A stretch of 57,034 nucleotides of DNA from Schizophyllum amplum (taxonomy: Eukaryota; Basidiomycota; Agaricomycetes; Agaricales; Schizophyllaceae), in the NCBI GenBank assembly GCA_007026445.1, contig VDMD01000141.1:1-57034 (forward strand), written 5' to 3'. Positions 45,408 through 56,527 of the stretch are shown here, in pieces. Made by a program: the position numbers and the translations under genes. The notes under the pieces were generated by a model that was not told the origin of the DNA, made no database searches, and worked only from the letters and a program-made list of their open reading frames with translations. Numbering within the stretch: the first letter of the stretch is position 1; every line of letters starts with the position of its first letter.

Positions 45408-46540
45408 AGTCGACGTTGGCGGTTGCCGTTCCTCATTCTTCCCAGCACACATCTTCTACTGTCCGCCACACCCTGCCTCTCTTTATACTAAATTATTGTC
45501 GAGGTAGAACTCGACCAAAAGCTTTGCGTTGTAGAGCATCCCGGTGTCCTCTGATATTCACGAACCGTTGACAACTAGAATTGTAGAACATCTAACTTCA
45601 TCTTATCCTTAATACCCCCCACACGATCCGCATTGTAGCACCTAGCTAGTATCCCCTGTAGCTGTCAATTGAGTAATTTTCCAAGTAAGAGCGCTGCGCT
45701 CACTGCGCCTCCTGAGGCTGTAGACTTCGACTTTTCGCGCCCGTCACAGATGCACGTGAAGGTGACTTTGGGCGTTCAGTCACGCATGGTCACGTCTCCT
45801 CCCCTCATCCAATTCACCGCCGACTCAGACTGACCAAAGAGACGGCACACACTGGTCGAAAAGTCAGGGAGCTTGTCAGGCCTTGCGGATGGTTTCGTAA
45901 CGTGCGAATACCAACCAAATGCCAAACATCTCGGCGGAGTCATCATTCGTTTCCTCAGAGCTGTGTATCAACATCCCGGAGTCGCTTTTTCGACGTCGAC
46001 GACCCTTCCGATCAGCCATCCAGAACAGTGGCAAAGACAAACTGAAGATTAGCTACATTGCTATGTAACAGATAAACAGCGAGTCCTGCGACGAGATTAC
46101 ATGTTGACTTGGCAGACGGCAGCGCAGAGACACCGACAGCGGGCAATTTCGCCTCAGAACGTGATCGAAGTCCGCACACGACTGGTCTACCGAGGACGTC
46201 GCCTGCAATGCCCATTCCCGCCCAGCCCGCACGCAAAGAATACGAACAGTGACACGGGGGCAAATGTTGGTTTGTCAGAACAGTCACGGGACGAATGACA
46301 GAACTGGCGCCGCGTAGCCGTCGCGGAAGTGCGGTAGAGGATTCGGAGATGTTTGATTTCATCGCGGTATATAAGCTGTGCGCCTCCCAGCTGCGGCCCA
46401 GTTGCCTCTCGGACGTCTTCCTCGTCAACAATTCTCTAGAGAAACTGATCTCGCTAGCATCCTTATATCAGTGCCCATAGGCGTCGACAATCGTCAACAG
46501 ACTCGACAGCCCCTATAATCTCCACTTAGTGCTGTTTTTT
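45408..46540. other. Intergenic region between CTP synthase and the YeeE/YedE gene
   Basis: No gene recognised in 1.1 kb. The minus-strand frame 46012-46431 is open for 139 codons but has no domain. A TATATAAGC element at 46368-46376 lies about 170 nt before the next start and might be its TATA box. Confidence 0.4.
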
Positions 46541-47949
46541 ATGGTACGCCGTGCCATCCACTAACTTGTATGAATGAGCTGATCTGTCGACCTCACAGGC
46601 GGAACTAGCAACGCCTCTTCAATCGTTCATTGGTGGCGTGGGGCTCGTCCTGCCCGCACACGCTCTCCTCTACCTCAATGGCAAGGTTTTTGGTATATCC
46701 GGCTTCATGCATCGCAGTGTGCGGGGCGACAGAGAGGCAATAGCAGGCGTTGCCGGCCTTGTGCTAGGTCAATAGTCGAGGCTTGCGCGATACAGTAGGG
46801 TGATACTGACGAGATTCTACTCTAGGCGGGGTCGTTGCCGGCCTCATTGACCGCTCAGGGCCTTCGCCGATTACTCTATCACTTCCCTTAGTCGCGATGT
46901 CTGGCTCATTGGTCGGACTAGGGACGAAGGTGCGTTACCTGTCTGCTCATATCGCAATCACACCGTTGACAGCGGCCTCTGTAGCTCGCCAACGGCTGTA
47001 CATCAGGGTAAGTAGACTCAGCACAGCAGCTGTGCATTCGTTGATTAGCATGACAGACATATGGTCTGCGGACTTTCACGCTTCTCGACAAGGTCAGTCG
47101 AATGTCTTCACATATAGACTATGCATAATTGATTGCGTTTAGATCGTTGGCAGCGACAGCGACCTTCTTCCTCACCGGCGTTCTCACTACACGTGTCATG
47201 CACGGCTCGACATCCGTCAACTCAAGTGCAGGTATAGACTGGACCTTGGGATCGGCCGGCTACGCTTTGCTAGCTGCACAGATCGCTCCTCTCGCTCTGC
47301 TTGCTACGCTTTATACGACATATCAGGTGAGGGAACACATTGATTGCTGGCTAATGTGCTTATAATCCTCAGCGTCCAAAGGCTAAAAGGGATGAGCCAA
47401 CTGCAAACCACGGAGCTCGCCTAGCAGCTGCCTTCACTTCTGCTGTCGACTTCGCACTTGCTTTGCGACTGTCGAATCTCGTCGACGTGCAGAAGGTGCT
47501 CTCCTTCCTCGTGCTTCCGGCATCGTTACAGCCCCTGCTCGATGCACCTCTACGCGCTGTCGGGCTCGTAGATGGCCCAGCGACACGACCCTTTGATCCT
47601 TCCCTTGCCTTCCTGGCGGCTGGCGCGCTACCTCTAGGTATGGTGCTATATCGTTATCTACGGGGGCCAGAGGTGCCACATTTAGGTGGTCCGTGGAATA
47701 TACCGCGAGGCGGAGTTGTCAATGCGCGCCTCCTTGTTGGCGCTGCCATTTTTGGCGTCGGATGGGGGATGCTCGGGATCTGTCGTGAGTCAACCTATAC
47801 GTTAACGCATGTGTCAGAATTCTGACGACTTACAAGCCGGTCCCGCTCTGGTAAACCTGGGACGCGCACTAGGTTCCAAGAGCGACGTGAGCGCGCTCCT
47901 TGTATGGCTGAGCACGTTCATCGCCGGCGGCCTCCTGGTACCGTCGTAA
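46541..47949 (+). CDS. YeeE/YedE family (Sulf_transp) membrane protein, possible thiosulfate transporter
   Basis: The first exon appears to hold only the ATG (46541-46543), followed by a 55-nt intron (46544-46598) and AELATPLQSFIGGVGLVLPA. Further exons: LNGKVFGISGFMHRSVRGDR, AGVAGLVLGGVVAGLID, SLVGLGTK, LANGCTSGHMVCGLSRFSTR, SLAATATFFLTGVLTTRV, a hydrophilic linker, NIPRGGVVNARLLVGAAIFG, VGWGMLGICPGPALVNLG and a last membrane span before TAA 47947-47949. Two repeats of the Sulf_transp unit are visible. The NGCTSGH and GICPGPAL cysteines match the positions that relay thiosulfate in bacterial YeeE. Total about 330 residues and eight or nine spans. Fungal members are poorly studied. Confidence 0.88.
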
Positions 47950-49654
47950 TGTCTGCTCCGGTCAGATTTTCTAGCGTGGATGATCGTGCGTGATTCCATC
48001 CCCACCCGCTCACACACACCGACCGACTTTTCGTGCTAGCACTCAAGGACCTCGATAATCTTATGATTGCATATGTAGTCGAACGGTCAATAGACCTGTA
48101 ATATACGATTGCGAATCAGAGCGATACGGCAATCCGTCCAATCTCTTCCACAACCCGCAACTACAAAAGAAAGCGAGCGCCCGCCATGCATGGATCACCA
48201 CAAGTCCGTGATTTGAGTCTCTGCCACTAGCAAGAGTGGTCTCCTGAACCGTCTGTCTTGGAAACCATACCTCATCTGGATGAAGGCGCTCGGACATATC
48301 CGGTGGCGACGGTGGCAATGCAATGTATCGGCCCCAACATAAGTACGCACTAGCCTAATCGCTAGCTCATAGCGGAGGTCAGTCGTCATGCCCAGCTCAG
48401 GAACACTGGTAGCTGGTGGTCACAGCTCTTGTAGCTCAGATCGGAGGTGCGTTGATAAGTTACATATGGAGGGCTTTCATTCTGTGGCTGAGAAGGGGGT
48501 GAGGGGACATGTCAGAAATCAGGATCATTTGTTTAAATGAACTACTGGACGCCACAGACAACGACGGCCGGTTTCGAAGGTGGGTCTCGGAAGGTGGGGT
48601 CGGGGCGCTCTGGATGTGAGCGATTGGCATCATAATGCGTTCCGACTTCGAGCTTCTTCGACGCCTGCTGTAAGGCCGGGCGGGCTCTTCGTATCTCTTG
48701 GGTAAGTAACTCTGCGATATGCCCACCTGATTACAGCTGCCTCCTCGATTCAGAAAAGGCCACCGGGTCGCTCACCGGCGCTTCTGGTCTGCATGAACGT
48801 CGTCAATGCCGGGTCCTCGGGAAGCACGCTGAGAATAGCCGATGGCCCTCCCAGACAAGGTTTAGACAGAGTTTATGCCCATGTGCGTCCCGCTTCCTCG
48901 CTGTAAGGCGCGCCCCGGAGAGAGTGGGAGCTCTCTAGGAGGTGGTCAGTCGCCAGAGACCAACAACTTACCCTGGACCCTTCGTCAATGGACAAGGTAC
49001 CTTTGTATTGGTCAGATTCAGAGTGAGTCACGGGGGACGTCGTCGGAACTCAGCATATGAAGCTAAGCTACCTCTAGCTATTCAAATATTCTGCATATTC
49101 AGCGGCCGACCGACCACGAGCAGCTGCTTATCGATATTATTGTTCATGGGTTCCTGGGGAATGGGAGGTCGATGACGCGACTGGCCAGATGTACGATTGT
49201 TCATCCACTCCGTCTAGACACGTACGCTACAGGACTCCACATATAAGTAAGTATAACACGATTCAGACACTGCGGAAAGTATTCAAGATATAAGTGAGAT
49301 ATAACAACGTACAGATAGCGCGAGCCGCAACACGGCAAGCACCGGAGGAATGGAAGACAAACGCGCGAGCTTGCTCTCGCTAGCGAAGAGTAAAAATACA
49401 GCTGAGTTGAGTAACAAAGAGCGTGGAGGAGAGAACGGTACAAGAGGGCCCGCCGTCGCCAGCACGGAAATAAATTTAGAGAACACAGGTAAGGTAAGGC
49501 ATATCCGGATTGATGATTGGCTTTTTAGTCTGTAATGCGGAGGGGTTCGATGATATCCAGCCGAGAGAAGAGGGAGAGGGAAGGGGGTATCCAGACGTGA
49601 GGTGCGATATGGGCTAAGAGGACGAGCGACTTGGCCAGAAACGCGAGAGAGCAC
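47950..49654. other. 1.7 kb gene-poor region
   Basis: No gene is supported. A minus-strand frame at 48460-48726 (88 codons, MGISQSYLPKRYEEPARPYS) lacks splice or homology support. The right part is presumably the 3' UTR of the HMG-box gene. Confidence 0.4.
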
Positions 49655-51575
49655 CTAGAATGGCGTGTGGACGCTGTCGTACTGCATGATGTCCGGCATG
49701 TAGGGCTGGAACTCGTTGGCATAGATCTGGTCGTACGCGCCGAAGCCCATGGGCATCGGGCCCATGTCCACAGCATCCCCGAGGAAGTCCGGTCCGCTAA
49801 GGAAGCCCTTGTCGGCGATCGCGTTGGCGCCCCCGTCATGCTGGTCCCACCATTGTTCAGCGCCCTCGCCGAGACTCATGCCCTGCCCGTAAACCGCTGG
49901 TTGCGCGTACTCGGTATCGAATGCAGCGGGCGACGGCATGTACGTTGTATCGTAGACGCTGGGCGACGAGGCGTCACATGGACCGGCATACGGCCCAGTG
50001 GTGCTGCCATTGCCCGAAGGCGGCGCGCCGAAGTTAGGGCTTCTGTAGGATGCGTTGTCCGCGTCGCCTCTCGGAACCGGTGGTGGGTTGTAAATATGCG
50101 TGGCGTCGTACTCCGCACTCTGATAAGGCGTGCCAACCGACGTGTCGATGGTGAGCTGGCCGTAGGGCGTCGGCGCGGCGTACATGGGCGTTGGCATCGC
50201 AAACGTCGGGCCCACGGGCATCTCGGGCACGTAGGGACTGGGCGCAGCGGGCGAAGACGCCATGTAGGAGGCGGGCGATGGCGTGTGATACTGCGCAATG
50301 GGGGTGTAGGCCATGAGGGTGCCCTCGGGAGAGGAGGCCTCGTAGACGGGGGACTGCGGCGCCATGGGCGAAGACATCTCCGGCAGCGCCGCCGGAGTAT
50401 ACTCGGCCGGCGAGCGCAGGGAGGTTGGACTGGCGGCCGCACGCCGACGAAGAGAATGCGACGCCGGGGGCGTGTGCGAAATGCCGCTATAGACACTGGG
50501 GGCCACAGCAGTCAGAGGATCGACTTCGACAGCCTTGGGCGCCGCGCAAGTATTGTTGAAGGAGAAGCCTGCAAACGACTACACGTTGCATGTCAGTCAA
50601 GGACGCAAGCAGAGTGGAGAAAAGCACGTACGACCTGCGGGTCGGGTTGATTGACCCCGCCGAAGGACTGAGGCCTCGGAACGGGCGGGAAGCGGTCGGG
50701 AGACGATCTGTCTTCGGGTTCGGCAGTGGAGGGACGGCGAATTGGCTCAGGGAGTTGGAGGAACTCATTCGAGCGGCGGATATGCTCAGTCTCTTCGGGC
50801 GGCGCCGACGAAGAACGACGAAAGGCGGTCGCAGTCACAGGCGGCTCGAAGCGCGTGATGATTTGCGGTACGCGCGCGCGTTCCCAGGCCGCAAGCTCCT
50901 TGTCGAGGGCGTCCTCGGTCAGACCCTCTGCGATAAGCTCCGTGATCTTCTGAATTCGCTCCTCGTCGATGGGCGGCATGTCGCGAACCTGCCGCTTTCC
51001 TACGAAATTGTTGGGCATGTGGCGCGGCGCGAACTGGTAGTCCGGGAACCGGGCCTGATGCTCCTTGGTTGCCTCCGCGGCGCGTCCGTACCAGTACGTG
51101 CGCTCGGAAGGGGGAAGCTGCTTCCACGCGGAGGCGACGATCTTGGAGAGGTTGGCGTGAGAGTTCTCGATCGTCTTGCTCACTTTGTGGGCCTTGATGA
51201 AGGAGGAGCGGAAGATAATGAAGGCGTTCGGGGGGCGGGGGATGTGGTTCACGGAGCGCTTGCGCTGGTGGGACTTCTCCCGGCGGGCATCGAGGTACTC
51301 GCGGGCATCACGAGAGTAGGGCTCGAACTTGTACTGCATCGCAGCCACGTCGGTGTTGTACGACTGGGGGGTGACGTTCTCGGTGAACGCGAAGTCCGAG
51401 GGACCGTGGGCCACTATTGTGGCCTTCCAGACCGTCTGGTTTCCTGGGGGGGGGGGGGGGGGGGGGACATCGTCAGCGTGATCGACGATGAGCAGGGCTT
51501 CTTGGACTCACCACCTCCCTTTGGTTTACCACCCTTCGGCTGTGACTTAGGCTGCTTGGAACGTGTAGGGGCCAT
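49655..51575 (-). CDS. HMG-box transcription factor (MATA_HMG-like)
   Basis: Three exons from ATG 51573-51575 to TAG 49655-49657. Exon 1 encodes the basic MAPTRSKQPKSQPKGGKPKG; the first intron (about 51443-51508) ends in a run of 21 C directly before the AG. The HMG box covers about residues 89-160: PRPPNAFIIFRSSFIKAHKV, then SHANLSKIVASAWKQLPPSE and RTYWYGRAAEATKEHQARFP. The spacing and the PPNAFIIFR start are those of fungal mating-type-like HMG proteins. Downstream is about 400 residues of Pro/Ser/Tyr-rich disorder, typical of activation regions. Related basidiomycete proteins control mating, fruiting or morphogenesis; a specific target cannot be given. Confidence 0.93.
51446..51466. repeat. 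G21 homopolymer (C21 on the coding strand of the HMG-box gene)
   Basis: Twenty-one consecutive G on the plus strand. On the transcribed sense it is a C21 polypyrimidine tract that abuts the AG splice acceptor of intron 1. Confidence 0.95.
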
Positions 51576-54359
51576 CGCGGACAGAGAGCAGAGGTGCTGG
51601 TGCGCAATCAAGGAGGAGAAATAAGTGGGGGGCACACGCAGCAGCACAAGGGTAACTGCTAGCCCTTAAATGGCGGACACCCTGCAAGGTCTATTAAATC
51701 TCCGAATGATCCATCAAGATTCACGAAGAGCTAAGAGGCCCGGATAGGCATGTCAGAACCGTCCCTGCTCAAGCCTGGTCCCCCATCAACTCAGGTTCAA
51801 CCTGGTTCAACTTGCCCTTTTGGACGCCACCACGCCGCGCACGTGCCTAGTCAATTTTTGCTTCCGCCAGTGTTCACATCGATGGTCTCCTTTAGAGTCC
51901 GTTCCGAGGTTCTACAACATCACCAGACGCTCAGAACATCTTCAGAGGCGACAGCTTGTCCAGAAAAAATTATAGTGGTCTCCCGGCATCCGGCATGGCA
52001 TCATCATGTGGCTGCCTGGTGCATCCGATTGGCGGTGTACCGGGCAGCTTTACGTTGGTCAGCACCCTATTCTTCCATCCCGGACCCCTCAAGAGTAAAG
52101 CCACCGACGTGTCAACCCCCTTCAACATTTCACAATCGACGTGCTCCTACCCGAAATGAAGAGAATACTCTCCGCCCACCCGATAAGGCCGTCGAAAACT
52201 TCAGCAGTCGGCGCGCGCTCTTCTGCTCTCAGTTTGCTCTCAGAGGCTCCCAGTGACGACGAACGGGTCCCCTTCAGGCTCCTGGAACCTGAAGGCCTGA
52301 TCGCCGGTCAAGATCGTAAAACACATCGGTAATCTGTTACCGCGTCCCTTCAGTCCCGTTTTGGTGCTCCTTGTTCCTGTCTAGCTACGGTTGCCCTCTG
52401 CGCGCCACCGCATCCCTGGACCATGCAAGGAGCCCCACCGCCAGACTGTTCATCGCTCTAGCGCGGATGAGCGCATCCATCGCACGTCGCCGAGCAAAGT
52501 GCAGAGAACGACTTCGACTGTTCATTGGTATCACCACGAGGCGAAGGAAGTCTTCCTGTGCTTGGGGATGGGACTTTGCACAGCGCGACCGCAACGCGAC
52601 ATCGAGCAGAGCGAGACCATCGACGGGCGTACAACGTCGCATTCGATCGACATGCATAAAGCATCGACAGGTTGCCTGGATCGCGTATTGGGGATCATGA
52701 GAAAACAGAATAGAAACTACTTACCGCCACAGATCCACTAGCCCATGGGCGCATCAAGGCGCACCATGCAAAGGCATTCATCGTCAAGGCATCGTAGTCA
52801 TTGTGTCGCGCCCCATCCATGTCTTTCATGGTCCATCCCTGGCGTGAGCTGCAACGCTCGACGTCGCGAGTCAAGATCTATGCAGGCATATACCCTCGAG
52901 GCCCGCTGCAGACCGATGACGGGGACCTAGCTCGAACGGAGCAGCGAAGGATCAGCCCGAGATGATGCTGCGCACATGTCGTTCCCTCGCCGTAAAACAT
53001 GCTGGACCGAACGCCTCAGGCATGGAAGGACGTCGCGAAACACAAGAATCTCCAAAGTTGTCGGGGCTGAATATTCCGCGGTGGGAGATACGAAAGTACG
53101 CAATAACAAGCATGGGTGAGTGCGGGATAGTGCGGCGCCTGGTCGCCGGCACACGTAAGTCGCCGTTGCTTGTGCACGGCGAGCCAGGACACCGACAGGA
53201 CAACGGCAGCGCAGGCGCACCTGACCGCCCCCAGCGTTCGCACACGTTCAGCATCTCAAGGAGCGGATGCAGTCCCAGACGGGAAGCTAGATTCGTAGCA
53301 ACGAGGTTGGACTTTGCGCTGCTTCGCCGTCAACATGAGGAGGGCTATGAGCTGGACATTGTGCTGGCAAACGGCATAGCGGGCCTCGAGGTGTTAGACT
53401 TCAAGGGCACGCGCGCCCGCGACGTTAGCGGGGGTGCGGTGATGAGAAACGGAGACCCACGGGTTGTAATACAAGCGTGGGTGCGCACAAGTCCACGCAG
53501 TGGCACGAACCGCCACGGAAGGGGGTCCAGAGGGCGGGTGTGCGTCAGCGGCGCGGGCCGTGTCGAGCCGATAAGTCTTTTCGCAAGAACCTGGGAAAGC
53601 TGGTGGAGAGGAGAAGGGGGAGAGAGCAACGGTGCGGGTTTTTGGCTTGAGCCGGAGGACGGCAGAGTGACCGAAGAGATGCGCGTCGCGCGGACGGGTC
53701 CTATCATCATTGAGATTCTTGTGGGAAGAGAAACCTGGGGGAGACCGGACCCAGCAGAAGAGAGAGAAAGTCGGCCTACAGGTCAAGCCGAGTGTACAGA
53801 AGAGCGCCGAGTCCGGCAAGAAATGAGGAAGAAAAGTCCACTGGAAAGTCTTCGACCTTGGCCAACGTAAGACCATCTGGATCAAGGGCGACGCAAAGGA
53901 CGTCGAAATACGCCGGATAGTTCTGGGATTATCGGCCTGACGTCTTCGGCGACGCGCATATGAGCGTACGAGAGACCCGAGAGCTCGAAAACCACTGCCC
54001 ACCAACATGGGCCCACTCTGCGTCGAGAGATGAACTTGAGAGAACCCCTGTCGGAGTCCCCGTTGCCGCCGCGAAGAGTCACCATCCTCCGCTAACAATT
54101 CATATCCAGAAGGGTGCCACCACCAGTGACTTGGCCTGAACTTTGAGGAGATTGAAGTCTGAGGAGATTAAAACGACGTGGTCAAGCTCGCAGAGTCGGA
54201 TATGCGATGCGGAACGAGGCACGGCGTGCCACGAGGCAACCCTATAATGCAGTCCTGTCGCGCGGGAGACTAGTCGTGTCGGGTGAGGTCGGGGGTCGGT
54301 GGCTATGCTCGCCGACGGCGGCTTCGCATGGCGAGCACGAGAGCAGTAGACGTGTGGAC
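51576..54359. other. 2.8 kb gene-poor region left of the TIR element
   Basis: Apart from the hypothetical frame at 52962-53870, no gene is seen. Codon use and frame lengths resemble unconstrained DNA. The first 150 bases carry the HMG-box promoter. Confidence 0.4.
52962..53870 (+). CDS. Hypothetical ORF, 302 codons, doubtful
   Basis: A long uninterrupted frame starting MMLRTCRSLAVKHAGPN. The middle reads plausibly as protein (RRQHEEGYELDIVLANGIAG, LEVLDFKGTRA) but there is no known domain, no introns in a genome where nearly every gene has several, and mixed third-position bases. The opposite strand is also open over much of it (53394-54098). It could be a chance frame in G/C-rich DNA or a remnant of a mobile-element protein. 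Confidence 0.2.
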   Translation: MMLRTCRSLAVKHAGPNASGMEGRRETQESPKLSGLNIPRWEIRKYAITSMGECGIVRRLVAGTRKSPLLVHGEPGHRQDNGSAGAPDRPQRSHTFSISRSGCSPRREARFVATRLDFALLRRQHEEGYELDIVLANGIAGLEVLDFKGTRARDVSGGAVMRNGDPRVVIQAWVRTSPRSGTNRHGRGSRGRVCVSGAGRVEPISLFARTWESWWRGEGGESNGAGFWLEPEDGRVTEEMRVARTGPIIIEILVGRETWGRPDPAEERESRPTGQAECTEERRVRQEMRKKSPLESLRPWPT

Positions 54360-54962
54360 TACCGTGCCGTCCCCAGATATGCACCACTCGGCAAACCGTA
54401 CCCAGAAGTGCACCATTTGGCTCCTGTTGTGCTAAAATATATTCAATCTCTTAGATAACTTGCAAGATGGTAGAAACACTGCCTCTCTACAATCTCACAA
54501 AGTTTGACGGCCCGCCGACTCTGTCGAGGGCATACAGAAAATCGAGAGTAGTTTTGATGGCCGCCTGTATAGACCATGCACCGTTTCGCAGCAACGCTTG
54601 GGTGCTTCACATAGCTCCGTAAATCACCAAAATAATTGGAGTGGTACTACAGACCATGAAGATGCTGGCCATGTAATTTGAGTTGCAAAAGATGAACAGG
54701 GCTCGGTACATGGGGCATGGTTTCGAGAACACCTCGCAAAACACGACTGATCTCGCGCCGGTCTTCCGAGCCTTGACGAGTGGTGCATTACACCCCCTCT
54801 GCAGTACAACGCGTGTTTCGTGGTCAAAATGGCTAAGAATATTCAGACATGTTGAGGGTCATGCTATGAGTGTGCTCATTTATTTGCTAAGGAATCCGAG
54901 GTTTTGTCAAGCCACAATGCCTCGCAGACTGAAAGTGGTGCATATCTGGGGACGGCACGGTA
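54360..54962. mobile_element. Short TIR transposon (MITE-like), TA-flanked
   Basis: A perfect 27-bp terminal inverted repeat lies at 54362-54388 (starts CCGTGCCGTCCCCAGATATG) and 54934-54960. Both ends are bounded by TA (54360-54361 and 54961-54962), the target duplication of Tc1/mariner/pogo elements. The body of 599 bp has no transposase frame of useful length, so this would be a non-autonomous copy or a deletion derivative. Near the left end, AGAAGTGCACCATTT (54411-54425) may be a subterminal repeat of the GTGCAC/GCACCA words. Confidence 0.75.
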
Positions 54963-56527
54963 GATGAACAACGATTAGAAAAGTTGGATGCGTCCGCCGA
55001 AATATGCGCAATGCTCGCATCAGACTGGAAGGGATGTCTCAGTAAGGATGCGCGCACACCACGCATACTAGGGAGCGCCGAACGGACCAAAAGTCTCAAG
55101 CTCGCATTCACTGAGATGTAAGTTCACTGTTCAGTGATGACCACCCAAGGAGGAAAGAGGGCTACGCATGCGGCGTAAAGACATCAGCGACCAGCAAGAC
55201 CCGGCGCATCCGAGCGGGACTTGTGCTGACGACGAAGATACGTCGCTGACCACGCCCACCGCCGCCCGCGACGAGAGCTAAGCCAAAGGGGGAGACCTGA
55301 TAGCGTCGGGCGCCCTTGCTACCCTATGCGGCAACCTGAATGGCTCTCAATCAGCAGTTTGTGGGCGCAAGAGAGACTGGGTAGTTACTTCGAGGTTTCC
55401 AAAGTGATTGCCCCTCGATGATGCCGGAGCGGTTATTTCGAGGACTCGCGATGATTACTTCGATGATTTCAGGTAGTTGATTTCCGACCGCTGTCCGCGG
55501 CGGAAGCGCTGCCCGGGGTCCTTTGTGGGCGTAGCGCGCTTCGTCCGCCTGATGAGAACGCATAGTTTGCCATGCTGGGTGGGATGCGAGAGGATGCGTG
55601 ATGCCGCGGCGGGTAAAAAGCGTGAGTTCACCACGCTTCTCTGTGGGCGCACCATGATTGCTAGCCGCATGTGCGTGGTGGATGATTAGGGAGCCTCATG
55701 GACGGCCCATTGGGAGGGAAGAAGGCGAGCAGGATGATGCCTTTTTGGTCAAGTGGGCGCTTTCGACTTGCCTGAATAGGGGGAAGGAGCCTGAGGCGGT
55801 TTAGGCCGCAGTGACGACGTGGCCCTGCGGGTATTACGCCTGGCTATATATGAGCATGCCGTGCGAGCCCTTGGGCCTTTCACATACCAGTGGTCCGTCG
55901 GAAAGGGCGAGGATGCGCGATATCCGGAAAACTACTTAGGCCCGTTGGTACAAAGGCGCCAAGCGGTACGTAGCCACACGAGCAGGGGCGTCTGCGGTAG
56001 GCAAGAGCGAGCCTTCGCAGAGCCGTTGGTCGTTATTTCATGGCAACGGCCGGCATGTGCAGGTATGTGCGTGAGTCGCAGACGCCAAACTCTGGAGTGC
56101 GCCCGTTGCAGCCGAGCCTTGTTCATCGTGCTGGTCCCTAAGTTCTAGTGACAAGACTTCATATGCTGGGAGCAGAACGAGGCCAAGCAAGTAGATGGAA
56201 GACGATGAGAACGAGTGACAGTGAGTCGAAGAGGAGAATGTGGACTGTCGGTTCCGAGATCGTGTCATACAAGCCCGTCCGAGATGACATCGACGGCAGA
56301 TGTTGAACTGGTTAATTGCAAAGCATAGCTCAAGTCATATAAGAAAATATTGCATAGAAGGCCCAGGAGCAAGAAAATGGCAGGTTTACTTGCACGGCAA
56401 GTAAGATGAAGGCCGCACGGCGCACGACAGAGAACAAAGAGTTCCCAAAGCGGCGAACAAAGGCATCCAAATCTGTGCCCTTTCTCACGCTTGGACTTAG
56501 GAAAATCCCATCCTCTTCCTCATCATC
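54963..56527. other. 1.6 kb gene-poor region right of the TIR element
   Basis: No gene recognised. At 55381-55475 the words GTTACTTCGAGG, GTTATTTCGAGG and ATTACTTCGATG recur, a weak local repetition. The last 120 bases (T/C-rich, ending TCATCATCATG) look like the 5' leader of the next gene. Confidence 0.4.

Noticed and set aside
49631..51624. Two long plus-strand frames (339 and 344 codons) over the HMG-box gene
   Set aside because: Antisense shadows; the HMG box and splice sites are on the minus strand.
53394..54098. 234-codon minus-strand frame
   Set aside because: It overlaps another open frame on the plus strand, and neither shows a domain; at most one can be real.
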